Part shown: one piece after another, positions 52,740 to 61,967 of the stretch
How the letters are laid out: each line of letters starts with the position of its first letter
Position numbering within the stretch: the first letter of the stretch is position 1
Assembly: GCF_049331405.1 (NCBI RefSeq)
Contig: NZ_CP186274.1
Location: 6,386,001 to 6,450,000 of the forward strand
Source of the DNA: PoT sp049331405
GTDB taxonomy: Bacteria > Planctomycetota > Planctomycetia > Isosphaerales > Isosphaeraceae
DNA length: 64,000 bases
Direction of reading: 5' to 3'
Notes under the pieces: model-generated
Seen by the model: the letters and a program-made list of their open reading frames with translations, nothing else
Databases searched by the model: none
Told to the model about the DNA's origin: nothing
Program-made: the position numbers and the translations under genes

Positions 52740-54938
52740 TTGCCCTTCCTGTTCGCCCTGACGTTGTGCCTCGGAGCGCTCCTGCTGTTCTCGGTGCAGC
52801 CGATGATCGCCAAGATGGTCCTGCCGCTGCTGGGGGGCTCCCCGTCGGTCTGGACCACCTGCATGCTCTTCTTCCAGGTCTCGCTATTGGCGGGCTACGC
52901 CTATGCGCACCTCGGCGCGACCTGGCTGGGAGTCCGTCGCCACGCGATCCTCCACGCGGTCGTCGTGACCCTCGTGCTGGCAACCTTGCCATTCGGCATC
53001 GACGAGGCAACGGCCAGCCGACTGACGACGGGCGGAAATCCCGTCCTCGCGATGCTGGGCGTGCTGACGCTGGTGGTCGGCCTCCCCTTCTTCGCCTTGG
53101 CGACGACGGCCCCCCTGCTCCAGCGCTGGTTCGCGCTCTCAGGACACCGAACCGCCGGCGACCCGTATTTCCTCTACGGCGCAAGCAACGCGGGCAGCCT
53201 CATCGCCCTGCTCGGCTACCCGATCGTCGTCGAGCCCTTAATGCCGCTCGCCCAGCAGACGCGCGTCTGGGCCTGGGGCTACTGGATCCTCGTCGCCCTG
53301 GTCTTCGCCTGCGGCCTGGTGACGCTCCCGCGCCGTGACCTGAAGGTGGAGGAACAGATCGCCGAACCTCGAGGGTCCATCCCGCTGCGGACCTGGGCAC
53401 GCTGGATCGGCCTGGCGTTCATCCCTTCGAGCCTGATGCTGGGCGTCACGACCTACCTGTCCACCGATATCGCGCCGGTCCCGCTGCTCTGGGTGGTGCC
53501 GTTGGCGCTGTACTTGCTGACGTTCATCCTCGGATTCAGTTATGCGTCGAATGCGATGATGGCCGTGATGGTCCGCACCTTCCCGCCGGCGCTGATGCTC
53601 CTGGCGTTCGTCCTGGGGCTTGGCCTGGTGCAGCCGTTCTGGGTCCCGCTGCATCTGCTTGTGTTCTTCCTGGCGGCGATGCTCTGTCATGGCGAACTCG
53701 CCCGGAGCCGGCCCGAGGTCGGACATCTCACCAGCTTCTATCTCGCGATGGCCGTCGGGGGGGCGCTCGGTGGGATCTTCAACGGCCTGGCCGCGCCTCA
53801 TCTCTTCGACCGCATCGCCGAGTACCCATTAGCCCTCGTGCTGGCCTGCCTGGCCCTGCCGGCGAGGCCGGGCAAGCTGGGGTCGCCGAGGGCCGAACGG
53901 ATCAAGGCTCTCTTCTTCCCGGCGATCATCTTTGTAGGCGGCGCGGGGCTGGTGACGGGACGGATCGGGGATACGGGGACGGGCCCTGGCGTCTTCGCGT
54001 CGATGCTGGTCTCCGGCCTGCTCATGCTCGTCTGCTGGACCCATCGGAGCCGGCCCGTCCGGTTCGGGCTGGGGCTCGGGGCGATCCTGCTGGCGAGCGG
54101 GCTGTCGGCGGGGCTGAACGGCCGGGTCCTCTTCCAGACGCGGAACTTCTTCGGCGTCTCCCAGGTCACCGACGACGAGAAGAGCCGGAGCCATCGCCTC
54201 TTCCACGGGCGCACGCTCCACGGCCAGCAGAGCCTCGACCCCGCCTTGCGGCGCGAACCGATGAGCTACTTCGAGAAGAGCGGGCCGATCGGTCAGGTCT
54301 TCGAGGTCTTCCATGCCGATCACAAGGAGCCGAAAATCGCGATCGTCGGCCTCGGGATCGGGACCCTCGCCTCGTATGCCCAGCCCGGAGAGCGCTGGAC
54401 GTTCTATGAGATCGACCCGGAGATCGTGCGGATCGCGTCCGAGCCCCGCTACTTCACGTTCCTGGCCGACTGTCGCGCCGACGCCTTGAAGACGGTCGTG
54501 GGGGACGCCCGGATCCGGCTCCGCGAGGCGAATGATGCGAACCACGGCCTGATCGTCCTCGACGCCTTCAGCGCCGACGCCGTGCCAGTCCATCTGCTGA
54601 CTCGCGAGGCCTTGCAGCTCTACCTCTCCAGGCTGGCGCCCGGGGGCCTGCTCGCCTTCCAGATCACGAACCGTTACGTGGACCTGGATCCGGTCCTGGG
54701 GGCGCTGGCACGCGACGCCGGCCTGACGTGTCGGGTCCGATACGACCTCAAACTCAGTCAGGACGAGGCCAAGCAGGGCAAGCAGCGTTCGATCTGGGCG
54801 ATCATGGCCAGGAGCGAGGCCGACCTCGGCCCGATCGCGAGCGACTCGCGCTGGCAGGTGCCGAGACGCGGCCAGGACGATGTCTGGCGAGACGATTTCT
54901 CCGACCTCGCCCGACACCTCCTGCTGAAGCCTCGCTGA
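52740..54938 (+). CDS. Membrane protein fused to spermidine-synthase-like domain
   Basis: 732 residues. The start is TTG at 52740, with GAGG six bases upstream; no ATG upstream fits. The N-terminal two thirds (about 1-470) contain some 10-12 membrane helices of MFS/SpeE-associated type (FLFALTLCLGALLLFSVQPM, VWTTCMLFFQVSLLAGYAYA). The C-terminal part (about 530-730) is a Rossmann methyltransferase-like fold: IAIVGLGIGTLASYA, YEIDPEIVRIA, and LIVLDAFSADAVPVHLL, where aminopropyltransferases have the catalytic Asp. Such fused proteins are common in planctomycetes; whether they make spermidine or modify another substrate is unproven. Confidence 0.9.
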   Translation: MPFLFALTLCLGALLLFSVQPMIAKMVLPLLGGSPSVWTTCMLFFQVSLLAGYAYAHLGATWLGVRRHAILHAVVVTLVLATLPFGIDEATASRLTTGGNPVLAMLGVLTLVVGLPFFALATTAPLLQRWFALSGHRTAGDPYFLYGASNAGSLIALLGYPIVVEPLMPLAQQTRVWAWGYWILVALVFACGLVTLPRRDLKVEEQIAEPRGSIPLRTWARWIGLAFIPSSLMLGVTTYLSTDIAPVPLLWVVPLALYLLTFILGFSYASNAMMAVMVRTFPPALMLLAFVLGLGLVQPFWVPLHLLVFFLAAMLCHGELARSRPEVGHLTSFYLAMAVGGALGGIFNGLAAPHLFDRIAEYPLALVLACLALPARPGKLGSPRAERIKALFFPAIIFVGGAGLVTGRIGDTGTGPGVFASMLVSGLLMLVCWTHRSRPVRFGLGLGAILLASGLSAGLNGRVLFQTRNFFGVSQVTDDEKSRSHRLFHGRTLHGQQSLDPALRREPMSYFEKSGPIGQVFEVFHADHKEPKIAIVGLGIGTLASYAQPGERWTFYEIDPEIVRIASEPRYFTFLADCRADALKTVVGDARIRLREANDANHGLIVLDAFSADAVPVHLLTREALQLYLSRLAPGGLLAFQITNRYVDLDPVLGALARDAGLTCRVRYDLKLSQDEAKQGKQRSIWAIMARSEADLGPIASDSRWQVPRRGQDDVWRDDFSDLARHLLLKPR

Positions 54939-54959
54939 TCGTCGATCGGCCCCGATTGG

Positions 54960-55430
54960 TCAGATGGAGCAGCTCGTGCGGCCCCGCTTCACCAGGTATT
55001 GCTGGTGATATTCCTCGGCCCGATAGAAGTGAGAGGTCGGGGTGATCTCGGTGACGATTGGCCTGCGGAAATGGCCGCTGGCGTCCATCGCGGCCTTCGA
55101 AGCCTCGGCCTCGGCCTTCTGCTCGTCGTCGTGGTAGAAGACGGCCGAGCGGTACTGGGTGCCGTAGTCGGGCCCCTGCCGGTTCAAGGTCGTGGGGTCG
55201 TGGATCTTCCAGAAGAGGTCGAGCAGTTGCCCGTAGGAGACCTGCGCGGGGTCATACTGGACCTGCACGACCTCGGCATGGCCGGTCGTGTCGGAGCAGA
55301 CGTCCCTGTAGGTCGGGTTCTCCATGGTCCCGCCGAGATAGCCTACGGCCGTCTCGCTGACCCCTTCGACCTTGCGGAAGGCCTCTTCAATCCCCCAGAA
55401 ACAACCCGCGGCGAACGTAGCCGTCTTCAT
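54960..55430 (-). CDS. msrA: Peptide methionine sulfoxide reductase A
   Basis: 156 residues from the ATG at 55430 with GAGGAG seven bases upstream. It reduces methionine-S-sulfoxide in oxidised proteins using thioredoxin. The catalytic cysteine (residue 10) lies in AAGCFWGIEEAFRKVEG; the family signature continues with VGYLGGTMENPTYRDV, DTTGHAEVVQVQYDP, FWKIHDPTTLNRQGPDYGTQ and YRSAVFYHDDEQ. A single C-terminal cysteine (TSCSI) can serve as resolving cysteine. No signal peptide, so it acts in the cytoplasm. It is convergent with the MFS-type gene. Confidence 0.97.
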   Translation of the reverse strand: MKTATFAAGCFWGIEEAFRKVEGVSETAVGYLGGTMENPTYRDVCSDTTGHAEVVQVQYDPAQVSYGQLLDLFWKIHDPTTLNRQGPDYGTQYRSAVFYHDDEQKAEAEASKAAMDASGHFRRPIVTEITPTSHFYRAEEYHQQYLVKRGRTSCSI

Positions 55431-55915
55431 GACTTCGCTCCTCACGTACGTCTAGGGATCCTGGTCGCGTCTCAGGGCGATTCGCCGGCTCGTCCGTTGT
55501 CCCCGGGGGACTTCGACCCGACCACCCTGGCCTTGGGCTTCGACCGAAGGCACGTCGACTTCGGGGCCCGCGGCGAAACGATGCTCGCCGGGCCTCATCT
55601 CACGGAGTTGACGTGCGTCGAATCGCGACCCGTACCTCCGAGGTTACCACGTCCGGCGCCCGTTCGACAGTGCGGGACCGGAGACGCCCTCGTGACGATG
55701 CCCAACCTCGACATCTCCGGTCGTGCGATTTGCGGGCCGACCCCGCGAGGCGTCATGCAGCCTGCACGGGGAACCCCGCGCATCGCCGAGACCGCCCGAC
55801 GCCGTGCCCCTCGTTAAATCCTTGGGGGCATTGCCATTGAGGTCAATCCCTCCCGTTCGGGCACGCGGCTTGCGATTCGATGGATGGTTCTCCATTCGAG
55901 GAACGGGTTGATTGT
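55431..55915. other. Divergent intergenic region, 485 bases
   Basis: It holds the promoters of msrA and the receiver-TPR gene, but no hexamer pair is convincing. Frames here on both strands lack resemblance to known families. Confidence 0.4.
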
Positions 55916-56638
55916 ATGATTGAAACTGCAACCGTCTTGGTCGTGGGGCGTGACCCGCTGGCGTTGAGCCTCTATCGCGAGGGCCTGGAAGTCGGCGGAC
56001 ACACGATCGTCGCCGCGAGGGACGACGAAGAGGCCCTGCTCTGGCTCCACGGGAGCGAGCCCGGCCTGATCCTGCTGGATGTCGACTCGGCCGAACTGGG
56101 CCTGCTGGAAATGCTGCGGGAATCCGGGTTCGACGTGCCGGTCATCGTGCTGACCGACGAAGGTCGGGTGCGTGACGCCGTGGCGGCGATGAAGCTCGGG
56201 GCGGTCGACGTGCTGGCGAAGCCGCTGCCGTCGTCGCGCTTGAGAACGGCGGTGGCCGAGGCCCTCGCCCGTCGGGGAGCTGAAGATCCGCGAACGGACA
56301 AGGAGGCCGCCGTCACGACCGGGTCGGAGTTCCTCGCGAAGTTCAGACGGGCCAGGCTGGCGTTCCGCGACGGGGCCTTCGGCGAGGCCGAGGTCTTCCT
56401 CCGGCAGGCCCTGGCGGTGCAAGCCGACTCGGCCGAGGCCCACAACCTGCTCGGAGTCCTGCTCGAGAGTCGCAACCAACCGCGGGGCGCCTGGCGGCAG
56501 TATCGCGCGGCCCTGAAGGTCGACCCTCGCTATCGCCCCGCGCGGAACAACCTCAGGCGGATCACGCGGTTCGCCCTCTTCGGCGGCCGGCCCGGTCCGT
56601 TCGACACGGGGGAACTTCGGTGCGACCGAGCGGATTGA
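55916..56638 (+). CDS. Response-regulator receiver domain with C-terminal TPR
   Basis: 240 residues from the ATG at 55916 (the in-frame ATG at 55880 would add residues before the domain). The receiver is at about 5-125: VLVVGRDPLALSLYREGLEV, the phosphoacceptor Asp in GLILLDVDSAELGLLEML, the Thr region VIVLTDEGRVRDAVAA and the Lys in VLAKPLPSSRL. The usual acidic pair before the DP is Arg-Asp, so phosphorylation may be weaker. A TPR-like segment (about 150-225: RLAFRDGAFGEAEVFLRQAL, AHNLLGVLLESRNQPRGAWR) replaces a DNA-binding domain, so output is probably protein-protein. It lies 440 bases before a histidine kinase gene, its likely partner. Confidence 0.88.
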   Translation: MIETATVLVVGRDPLALSLYREGLEVGGHTIVAARDDEEALLWLHGSEPGLILLDVDSAELGLLEMLRESGFDVPVIVLTDEGRVRDAVAAMKLGAVDVLAKPLPSSRLRTAVAEALARRGAEDPRTDKEAAVTTGSEFLAKFRRARLAFRDGAFGEAEVFLRQALAVQADSAEAHNLLGVLLESRNQPRGAWRQYRAALKVDPRYRPARNNLRRITRFALFGGRPGPFDTGELRCDRAD

Positions 56639-57079
56639 AACAAGCAGAGGATGAAACGCTCCTTGGCTCCAGATGTGGTCGCTTGATGCCGGTCGCATCC
56701 GTTACCAGGATTATGCGGGGCCTCGCGACGGAGTCGGCCTCCGTCGCGGCCCCGCTGCCAGCGTCAGGAACGTGGGCCGAGCCGGTTTTTCCAGTTCCCG
56801 AAGCTTTTGGGTTCGCGATTTACAACGTGCCTCGGGAGCGGCTATTGTTAAGGGGTCGTATAATAGCGGCGTGAGGGATGATCGTGTCGCGAAGTCGTGG
56901 AAACACGGCGGAGCGATCGGCCTCTCGAACATGCGTGTCGGTGCGTGGCACGACCGGAGAGGTCAACCCCCCTGCCGCCTGCCTGGTCTGGCCGGCACCG
57001 ATGGACTAGGCTCCGGACGTTTCTTGGCGATGGTTCTTGAACGTCCAAGTGGCCGTCCCTGCCAGCTTCGTTGCTGGGG
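56639..57079. other. Intergenic region, 441 bases
   Basis: No gene seen. TATAAT at 56859-56864 is a perfect -10 hexamer without a good -35, flanked by the 6-bp inverted repeat GCTATT (56841-56846)/AATAGC (56862-56867). Confidence 0.45.
56841..56867 (+). promoter_or_regulatory. -10 hexamer within inverted repeat, upstream of histidine kinase
   Basis: A perfect TATAAT (56859-56864) overlaps the right arm of GCTATT-N15-AATAGC. The site lies about 215 bases ahead of the kinase start and no -35 consensus is present, which would suit a regulated promoter. The assignment is a candidate only. Confidence 0.3.
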
Positions 57080-58588
57080 ATGGATCAGGCTCGTGTCATG
57101 CACGTCACGGTCCAGTGCGTCCACTGCGGTCGACCGCTCAAGGCCCCGGTGGAAATGGCCGGCAGGGCGGTCCGTTGCGCCAACTGCGGCGGCCAGTTCA
57201 TCCTGCCCGAAGACCTCGAGCACCCCTCGGGTGCCCTGGATCTCCGTTCTCCGTCCGCCATCGCCCGGCGCGAAGAGACGCTGAGCCGCTCGATGCTGAT
57301 GGCCAGCCCCGGGCAGATCAATCCGTCCGCCTCCGGCGTGATGATCTGTCGACTCGAGCCCGAGACCCTGCGCTGGCTCGAGGCCTCCGAGTCGCTCCGC
57401 GACTTCCTCGGCTGTTCCATCGAGCAACTCCGCGGCCAGACCTTCCTCGGCCGGCTCCACCACGACGACCGGGCTCTCGCCGAGGACGAGTTCCACCAGG
57501 CGGCCGAGTTGGGGGAGCGTCACGACTTCGTCCTGCGCGTCGAGGCCCGCTCGGGCCAGTGGCACTACATGCGGGTTCACACCCAGGCCCGCTACGAACG
57601 CGACGGCCGGGTCAACCACTTCCGCTGCAACCTCAAGGATGTCACCGACCGCGTCCGCGCGGAGCAGGAGCTTCGCCGGCGTACCGATCAGTTGACCGCC
57701 GCCAACGAGCGGCTCCGCCAGGCGAACCAGAAGCTCAAGGAGGCGCAGAGCCAGCTCGTCCACTCCGAGAAGCTCGCGGCCCTCGGCACGCTGGCGGCGG
57801 GCATGGCGCACGAGATCAACAACCCGCTTGCCTTCGCCTCCAACAACGTCGCCGTCCTCGAGCGCGAGCTCGGCTCGATCCTGACCCTGATCGCCCGCTA
57901 TCAGGACGGCCTGGGCTCACTCCAGACCGTCGACCCGGCGCTCGCCGGCGCGATCGTGGAGTATCAGGATCAGCTCGACCTGCCCTACCTTCAGCAGAAC
58001 CTCGTCGGCATCGTCCAGTCGACGCGCAAGGGCCTGAAGCGGGTCGCCCAGATTGTCCAGAACCTCCGCGGATTCGCCCAGCTCGACCGCGCCGAGATCG
58101 GCGAGATCGATGTGAATGACTCGATCGACGTGACCCTCGGCATGCTCAGCGACCTCCTGGCGCGGCAGCAGATCAGCGTCGTCCGCGACTTCGGCGATCT
58201 CCCGCTCCTCGAGTGCGCACCCGCGCACATCAATCAGGTTCTCCTGAACCTCCTGATGAACGGCATGCAGGCCATCGAGGCCACGGGCAAGGCCTTCGGC
58301 AAGATCGAGATCTCGACCTGCCGCAACAACGATGAGATCATCATCAACATCGCGGACGATGGATGCGGCATCCCGCCCGAGATCCTCTCAAAGATCTTCG
58401 ACCCGTTCTTCACCACCAAGCCTGTCGGGCGCGGGACGGGCCTGGGGCTGAGCCTCACCCACGGCATCATCGCCGAGCACGGCGGCCGCATCGAGGTCGA
58501 GAGCACCGTCGGCGTCGGCACGCGCTTCCGGATCCTCATGCCCAGCCGCCGCAATGCGAACCGACCCCGCAACCCGGCCGATGCCTGA
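57080..58588 (+). CDS. Zinc-ribbon PAS histidine kinase
   Basis: 502 residues; ATG at 57080 or 57098 are both possible and the TTG at 57071 is less likely. An N-terminal zinc ribbon (CVHC ... CANC, about residues 12-36, in VTVQCVHCGRPLKAPVEMAG) precedes a PAS domain (about 85-195, PETLRWLEASESLRDFLGCS) and a coiled coil (about 195-235). The kinase core is complete: H-box MAHEINNPLAFASNN (about 241), N-box LLNLLMNGMQAIE (about 384), G1 DDGCGIPPEILSK, F FDPFFTTKP, G2 GRGTGLGLSL (about 450). No membrane segment, so it is cytoplasmic. The receiver-TPR protein just upstream is the likely phosphorelay partner. Confidence 0.92.
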   Translation: MDQARVMHVTVQCVHCGRPLKAPVEMAGRAVRCANCGGQFILPEDLEHPSGALDLRSPSAIARREETLSRSMLMASPGQINPSASGVMICRLEPETLRWLEASESLRDFLGCSIEQLRGQTFLGRLHHDDRALAEDEFHQAAELGERHDFVLRVEARSGQWHYMRVHTQARYERDGRVNHFRCNLKDVTDRVRAEQELRRRTDQLTAANERLRQANQKLKEAQSQLVHSEKLAALGTLAAGMAHEINNPLAFASNNVAVLERELGSILTLIARYQDGLGSLQTVDPALAGAIVEYQDQLDLPYLQQNLVGIVQSTRKGLKRVAQIVQNLRGFAQLDRAEIGEIDVNDSIDVTLGMLSDLLARQQISVVRDFGDLPLLECAPAHINQVLLNLLMNGMQAIEATGKAFGKIEISTCRNNDEIIINIADDGCGIPPEILSKIFDPFFTTKPVGRGTGLGLSLTHGIIAEHGGRIEVESTVGVGTRFRILMPSRRNANRPRNPADA

Positions 58589-58671
58589 GTTCGTCCCTCA
58601 CGCGGGGATATCCGCTCGGAATGAGCGCGTCGCCCGGGTGAAGATGTCCGAAATCCAATATGAGATGACAT

Positions 58672-58712
58672 CCGGATGCGTTGGGCCCGAGCGAGGGGCT
58701 CAACGCATCCGG
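58672..58712 (+). terminator. Long hairpin after histidine kinase gene
   Basis: CCGGATGCGTTG (58672-58683) and its exact complement (58701-58712) are extended by inner GGCCC/GGGC pairs into a stem of about 17 bp with a 7-base loop. It probably terminates the kinase transcript; only weakly T-rich sequence follows. Confidence 0.55.
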
Positions 58713-58744
58713 GTGGCCTATTTGATCGAGAAGAGAAACCTTGG

Positions 58745-58781
58745 CCTCGATGCGGGATGGGCGACCCATCCCGCATCGAGG
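58745..58781. terminator. Perfect 17-bp hairpin after VIT/vWA gene
   Basis: 58745-58761 and 58765-58781 are perfect 17-bp inverted arms with a 3-base loop (CGA). On the minus strand the exit is T-rich (AAGGTTTCTCTTC), so it most likely ends the VIT/vWA transcript; it can also act in the other direction. Confidence 0.7.
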
Positions 58782-58788
58782 TAGTCCG

Positions 58789-61284
58789 TCAGGACTTCCA
58801 GAAGGCCCAACCGGACTTCTTGTCGTCCCCGCCAAAGGATCGGCCCTTGGCGATGGCCCTGAGGCCGGTGTCGATCGCGTTGAGGATCTTCAAGGTGTCC
58901 TTGTCAATCCGGATGCCTTGCGACCACGCCTGCTTCAGGTCGGCCAGGAGTTGCTCGAGTCGGCTCGAAGCCTTGGCGAACTGGCCCAGAAGGTTCAGTT
59001 TCTCGATCAGCAACTCCAGTCGGATCATCCAGTCGGGGTTGTTGCGGAAGTAGTCTCCCTGGTCCCTGCCCGCCGGGACTCGCCAGACGCCGGCCAACTC
59101 ACCGGCAAGGTTGCGAGCTTCGTCCACGGGATCGATATCATCAGCCTCGATATCCGAAAGCATATCAAGATCTTCTGCACCAGCCGCCGGCCCCCTAGCG
59201 AGGGTAGAACCTCCCTGCCCTTGGGAATGTTGGCACCAAGCATCGAAGAGCTCTTCCCTCTCGGGCGGGCTGTAAGAGCTTGGCGGTGAACCATCGGAGC
59301 GATTCATCTTGAGAAATCGCTTTCTTCCCGGCACCGCTGAAAGCGGAGGAACCGGGGCCGCACAGGCGGCTGGCATGGCAATTTCAGCCCAGCCGCTGGG
59401 CATCTCGACAGGCTGGATGACCCGATGCAGTTCTCCGCTCCCCTCGATGACCTCGGCCCGGTCGACCGCGAGATACGCCGTGAATCGGCTCAAGACCTGG
59501 AATTGCTCCGAGAGGCCGACGATCTGCTTTTCCAGGGTCTCCTTCTGATCGCGCCCGTCGATGATATATTCGTCCTCGAGCATGCGTATCTTGCCGCGGG
59601 CCCAGACGGAGCCGATCGCCGGGTTCTCCCTCACCTGGGCCTCGACCTCGTTACCCCATGCGCCGGTCGGGCCTTCGCTCGCCTTCAATTTGAAGCGCGT
59701 CGGGGTCTTGCCCTGGTAGCGGCCCAGGACGAGAACCGGCACCCCCGCGAAGAGATCCGGGATCCGGCCGGGGACGATCGAGCCAGGAGCGATGGAGGTC
59801 CCTTCCCCCTCGACCTCGAGGCTCAGGTTCGTCAGCACGGGAGCCCCGATCCGACGCTGGATCGCGACCATCACGTCGTCGAGCCGATCCTCCGATTCGA
59901 CGCACTCGCTCCAGCTTCGAGGCCCCCCCAACTCCGACAGCCGGCGCAGGAAGGTCTCGTTGACCGCTTGGTCGATCCCCACCGTGACGATGTGGATCCC
60001 CTTCGCCTTCTTGCCGAGCGTCTTGAGGAGTTGCCCCTCGTTCCCGACCTGCCCATCTGTCACAAGGACGATGACTCGCTCGCGGCCGGGCATGGGCTCG
60101 GCGAGGGTCGCCATCGCCTCGTTGAGCGGGGCTTCCATCTCCGTCCCGCCGCGAGAGTCGACTTTGGCCAGGTACTCGACCGCGCGGAACCGGAGCCGGT
60201 CGGTCGCCTCGACGAGCCTCGCGGTCGGGAAACCCTCCGGGCGTTCCAGCTCCGTGTCGAAGATGATGACGTTGAACCGATCGGCGGCCACGAGCGAGTC
60301 CACCATCCGGGCGATGGCGCGTCGGGCCGCGACCATCTTCCAGCCGGTCATGCTTCCCGAACGGTCGAGCACGAAGACGACGTCGCGTGGCGGGGGCGGA
60401 GCGGCCTCGACGGTCGGCGGGATGATCGTGACCGCGAAGGTCCCCTCCCCTTCGGCTCCTGGATGGACCGAGGCCGCCGTCGCGATCGAGTTGTCCCCGA
60501 GCCTGTACCTCAGGATGAAGTCCCGATCGAGCCTCTCACCGGGTGTCAGCGCGATGCGCCTGATGCCAGGGCGGGACTCGTCCAGCACCGCGTGGAGGCT
60601 GGACTTCACGCCGTCGACCGCGGCGAGCGTCTCGCGGATCTCGACGGCCAAAGACAGGCGGACGGGGTTAGGGAACCCGGGGAGCAGCACCGGCGGCGAG
60701 ATCCGAGAGGCGTCGGGCACGGCGTCGGTATCGAACGCGACGCCATCGCCGACGCCGGGCCTCTCGACCGGGTTGCCCGGGATGTATCTGGGCGCGACGA
60801 CCAGGGGGAACCGAAAGGTGACCTCCCCATCCGCGAACGGCAGCGTGCCGCAGAGGGTCAACTCGATCGTGGCCTGCTCGCCGGGCGGGAGGTTGCCGAC
60901 CCGGAGCGTAAAGACCCCCGGGCGCTCCTCCTCGGCGATCCCCGCGCGATGGCCGTCCGATATGGCCTGGTCGTACTCCCGGCGAGCCTTGCCCCGCTCC
61001 TTGACGGTGCCATCCACCACGCGCCCGGCGACCTCCATGCGGAAGGCCGAGACCGCGGCGCGGTCGGGAAGCGGGAAGATGTACGTGGCCTCCAGCGGCA
61101 CGTCCCAGGTGTTCACGAAGGTCTGGCGGATCGAGACGAGGGAGAGCAGGCCCTCGAGCCTGGCCTGGACGTCCAGGGCCCTGAGCGGCAGGACACCCTT
61201 GCTCGTCTCGAGGGCGCCGAAGCCGGATTCGCCCTCGGTAGACTCCCGGCCGTCGCGTTCGAAGATGGTGATGGCTCGCGTCAT
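58789..61284 (-). CDS. VIT and vWA domain protein
   Basis: 831 residues from the ATG at 61284, which overlaps the MerR-type stop by four bases (ATGA). A VIT domain (about 10-140, LPLRALDVQARLEGLLSLVS, then FVNTWDVPLEATYIFPLPDR) is followed by a von Willebrand factor A domain (about 295-470). Its MIDAS metal site is present: VFVLDRSGSMTGWKM (about 306), VDSRGGTEMEAPLNEAM and VIVLVTDGQVGNEGQL. The C-terminal roughly 300 residues are unassigned; the last 100 are helical. No signal peptide or membrane helix is seen. VIT-vWA proteins bind partners through the metal site; function here unknown. Confidence 0.9.
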   Translation of the reverse strand: MTRAITIFERDGRESTEGESGFGALETSKGVLPLRALDVQARLEGLLSLVSIRQTFVNTWDVPLEATYIFPLPDRAAVSAFRMEVAGRVVDGTVKERGKARREYDQAISDGHRAGIAEEERPGVFTLRVGNLPPGEQATIELTLCGTLPFADGEVTFRFPLVVAPRYIPGNPVERPGVGDGVAFDTDAVPDASRISPPVLLPGFPNPVRLSLAVEIRETLAAVDGVKSSLHAVLDESRPGIRRIALTPGERLDRDFILRYRLGDNSIATAASVHPGAEGEGTFAVTIIPPTVEAAPPPPRDVVFVLDRSGSMTGWKMVAARRAIARMVDSLVAADRFNVIIFDTELERPEGFPTARLVEATDRLRFRAVEYLAKVDSRGGTEMEAPLNEAMATLAEPMPGRERVIVLVTDGQVGNEGQLLKTLGKKAKGIHIVTVGIDQAVNETFLRRLSELGGPRSWSECVESEDRLDDVMVAIQRRIGAPVLTNLSLEVEGEGTSIAPGSIVPGRIPDLFAGVPVLVLGRYQGKTPTRFKLKASEGPTGAWGNEVEAQVRENPAIGSVWARGKIRMLEDEYIIDGRDQKETLEKQIVGLSEQFQVLSRFTAYLAVDRAEVIEGSGELHRVIQPVEMPSGWAEIAMPAACAAPVPPLSAVPGRKRFLKMNRSDGSPPSSYSPPEREELFDAWCQHSQGQGGSTLARGPAAGAEDLDMLSDIEADDIDPVDEARNLAGELAGVWRVPAGRDQGDYFRNNPDWMIRLELLIEKLNLLGQFAKASSRLEQLLADLKQAWSQGIRIDKDTLKILNAIDTGLRAIAKGRSFGGDDKKSGWAFWKS

Positions 61285-61967
61285 TCGTGAACTCCTTCGC
61301 GCCTGGTGAGCAAACCGCGTTTCCGTAGGGTTTCCATCAAGGGGCCCGCCGCCCGCCGGATGGCTTCGAGGTCGTCCTCGTCGAGGGGCCGCGCCGCGTT
61401 CAGCAGCAGCGAGATCCCCTCCTCGAGCTGGATACCCTGGAGGAGTGACAGCGCCGAGGTCGGCGGCGGTTCCCTCCCCGGCTCCGCCCGCGATTTCGAG
61501 CTCGGGACAACATTCGAGACCGGGACTTCACGCGACGTGGGTTCGGGAGCCTCCTTCCAGAATTCGACCGATGACGCCCTGGGTTTCTTCTCGGCAGGAG
61601 CCGCCTTCACAGGCGCTTCGGGGGTACCGTCGGAGATGACGTCGGGCAAGGCCGCGAGCCGGCCGAGGGCGTCCTCGGGCAAGCCGACGAGCGAACGCTG
61701 GACTTCCGCCAGGCTCAGTCCTTGCGCCTGGAGCCGCTTGATCGCCACCAACTGCATGAGATGCCGGGTCGAATAGTACGCCGTCCGCCCTCGCATCTCC
61801 GCCGGGCGATCGATCAGGCCGAGTGTCGTGTAGTAGCGGACCGTGCGCAAGTCGGGGATGTCGCGGACCCTTCCGTTCGACGCCCCCCGGTAGCTCGCCG
61901 CCAGCACGCTCGCCACCCGGGCCGTCAGCTCATCGATCGTCCAGAGATCCTGGCCTTGCTGTCTCAT
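61281..61967 (-). CDS. MerR-family transcriptional regulator
   Basis: 228 residues from the ATG at 61967. The MerR winged helix is at about 5-80: LWTIDELTARVASVLAASYR, the wing-type TVRYYTTLGLIDRPAEMRGR, TAYYSTRHLMQLVAIKRLQA and LSLAEVQRSL. The middle (about 100-165) is a Pro/Glu-rich linker and the C-terminal part (about 165-228) an unassigned helical domain, perhaps for effector or partner binding. It is the first gene of a two-gene operon with the VIT/vWA protein. The promoter places the predicted transcription start at the A of this ATG (no ribosome site), indicating a leaderless mRNA. Confidence 0.9.
   Translation of the reverse strand: MRQQGQDLWTIDELTARVASVLAASYRGASNGRVRDIPDLRTVRYYTTLGLIDRPAEMRGRTAYYSTRHLMQLVAIKRLQAQGLSLAEVQRSLVGLPEDALGRLAALPDVISDGTPEAPVKAAPAEKKPRASSVEFWKEAPEPTSREVPVSNVVPSSKSRAEPGREPPPTSALSLLQGIQLEEGISLLLNAARPLDEDDLEAIRRAAGPLMETLRKRGLLTRREGVHE

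Noticed and set aside
59425..61290. Plus-strand frame of 621 codons opposite the VIT/vWA gene
   Set aside because: Arg/Asp-rich shadow; the vWA metal site and VIT motifs are on the minus strand.
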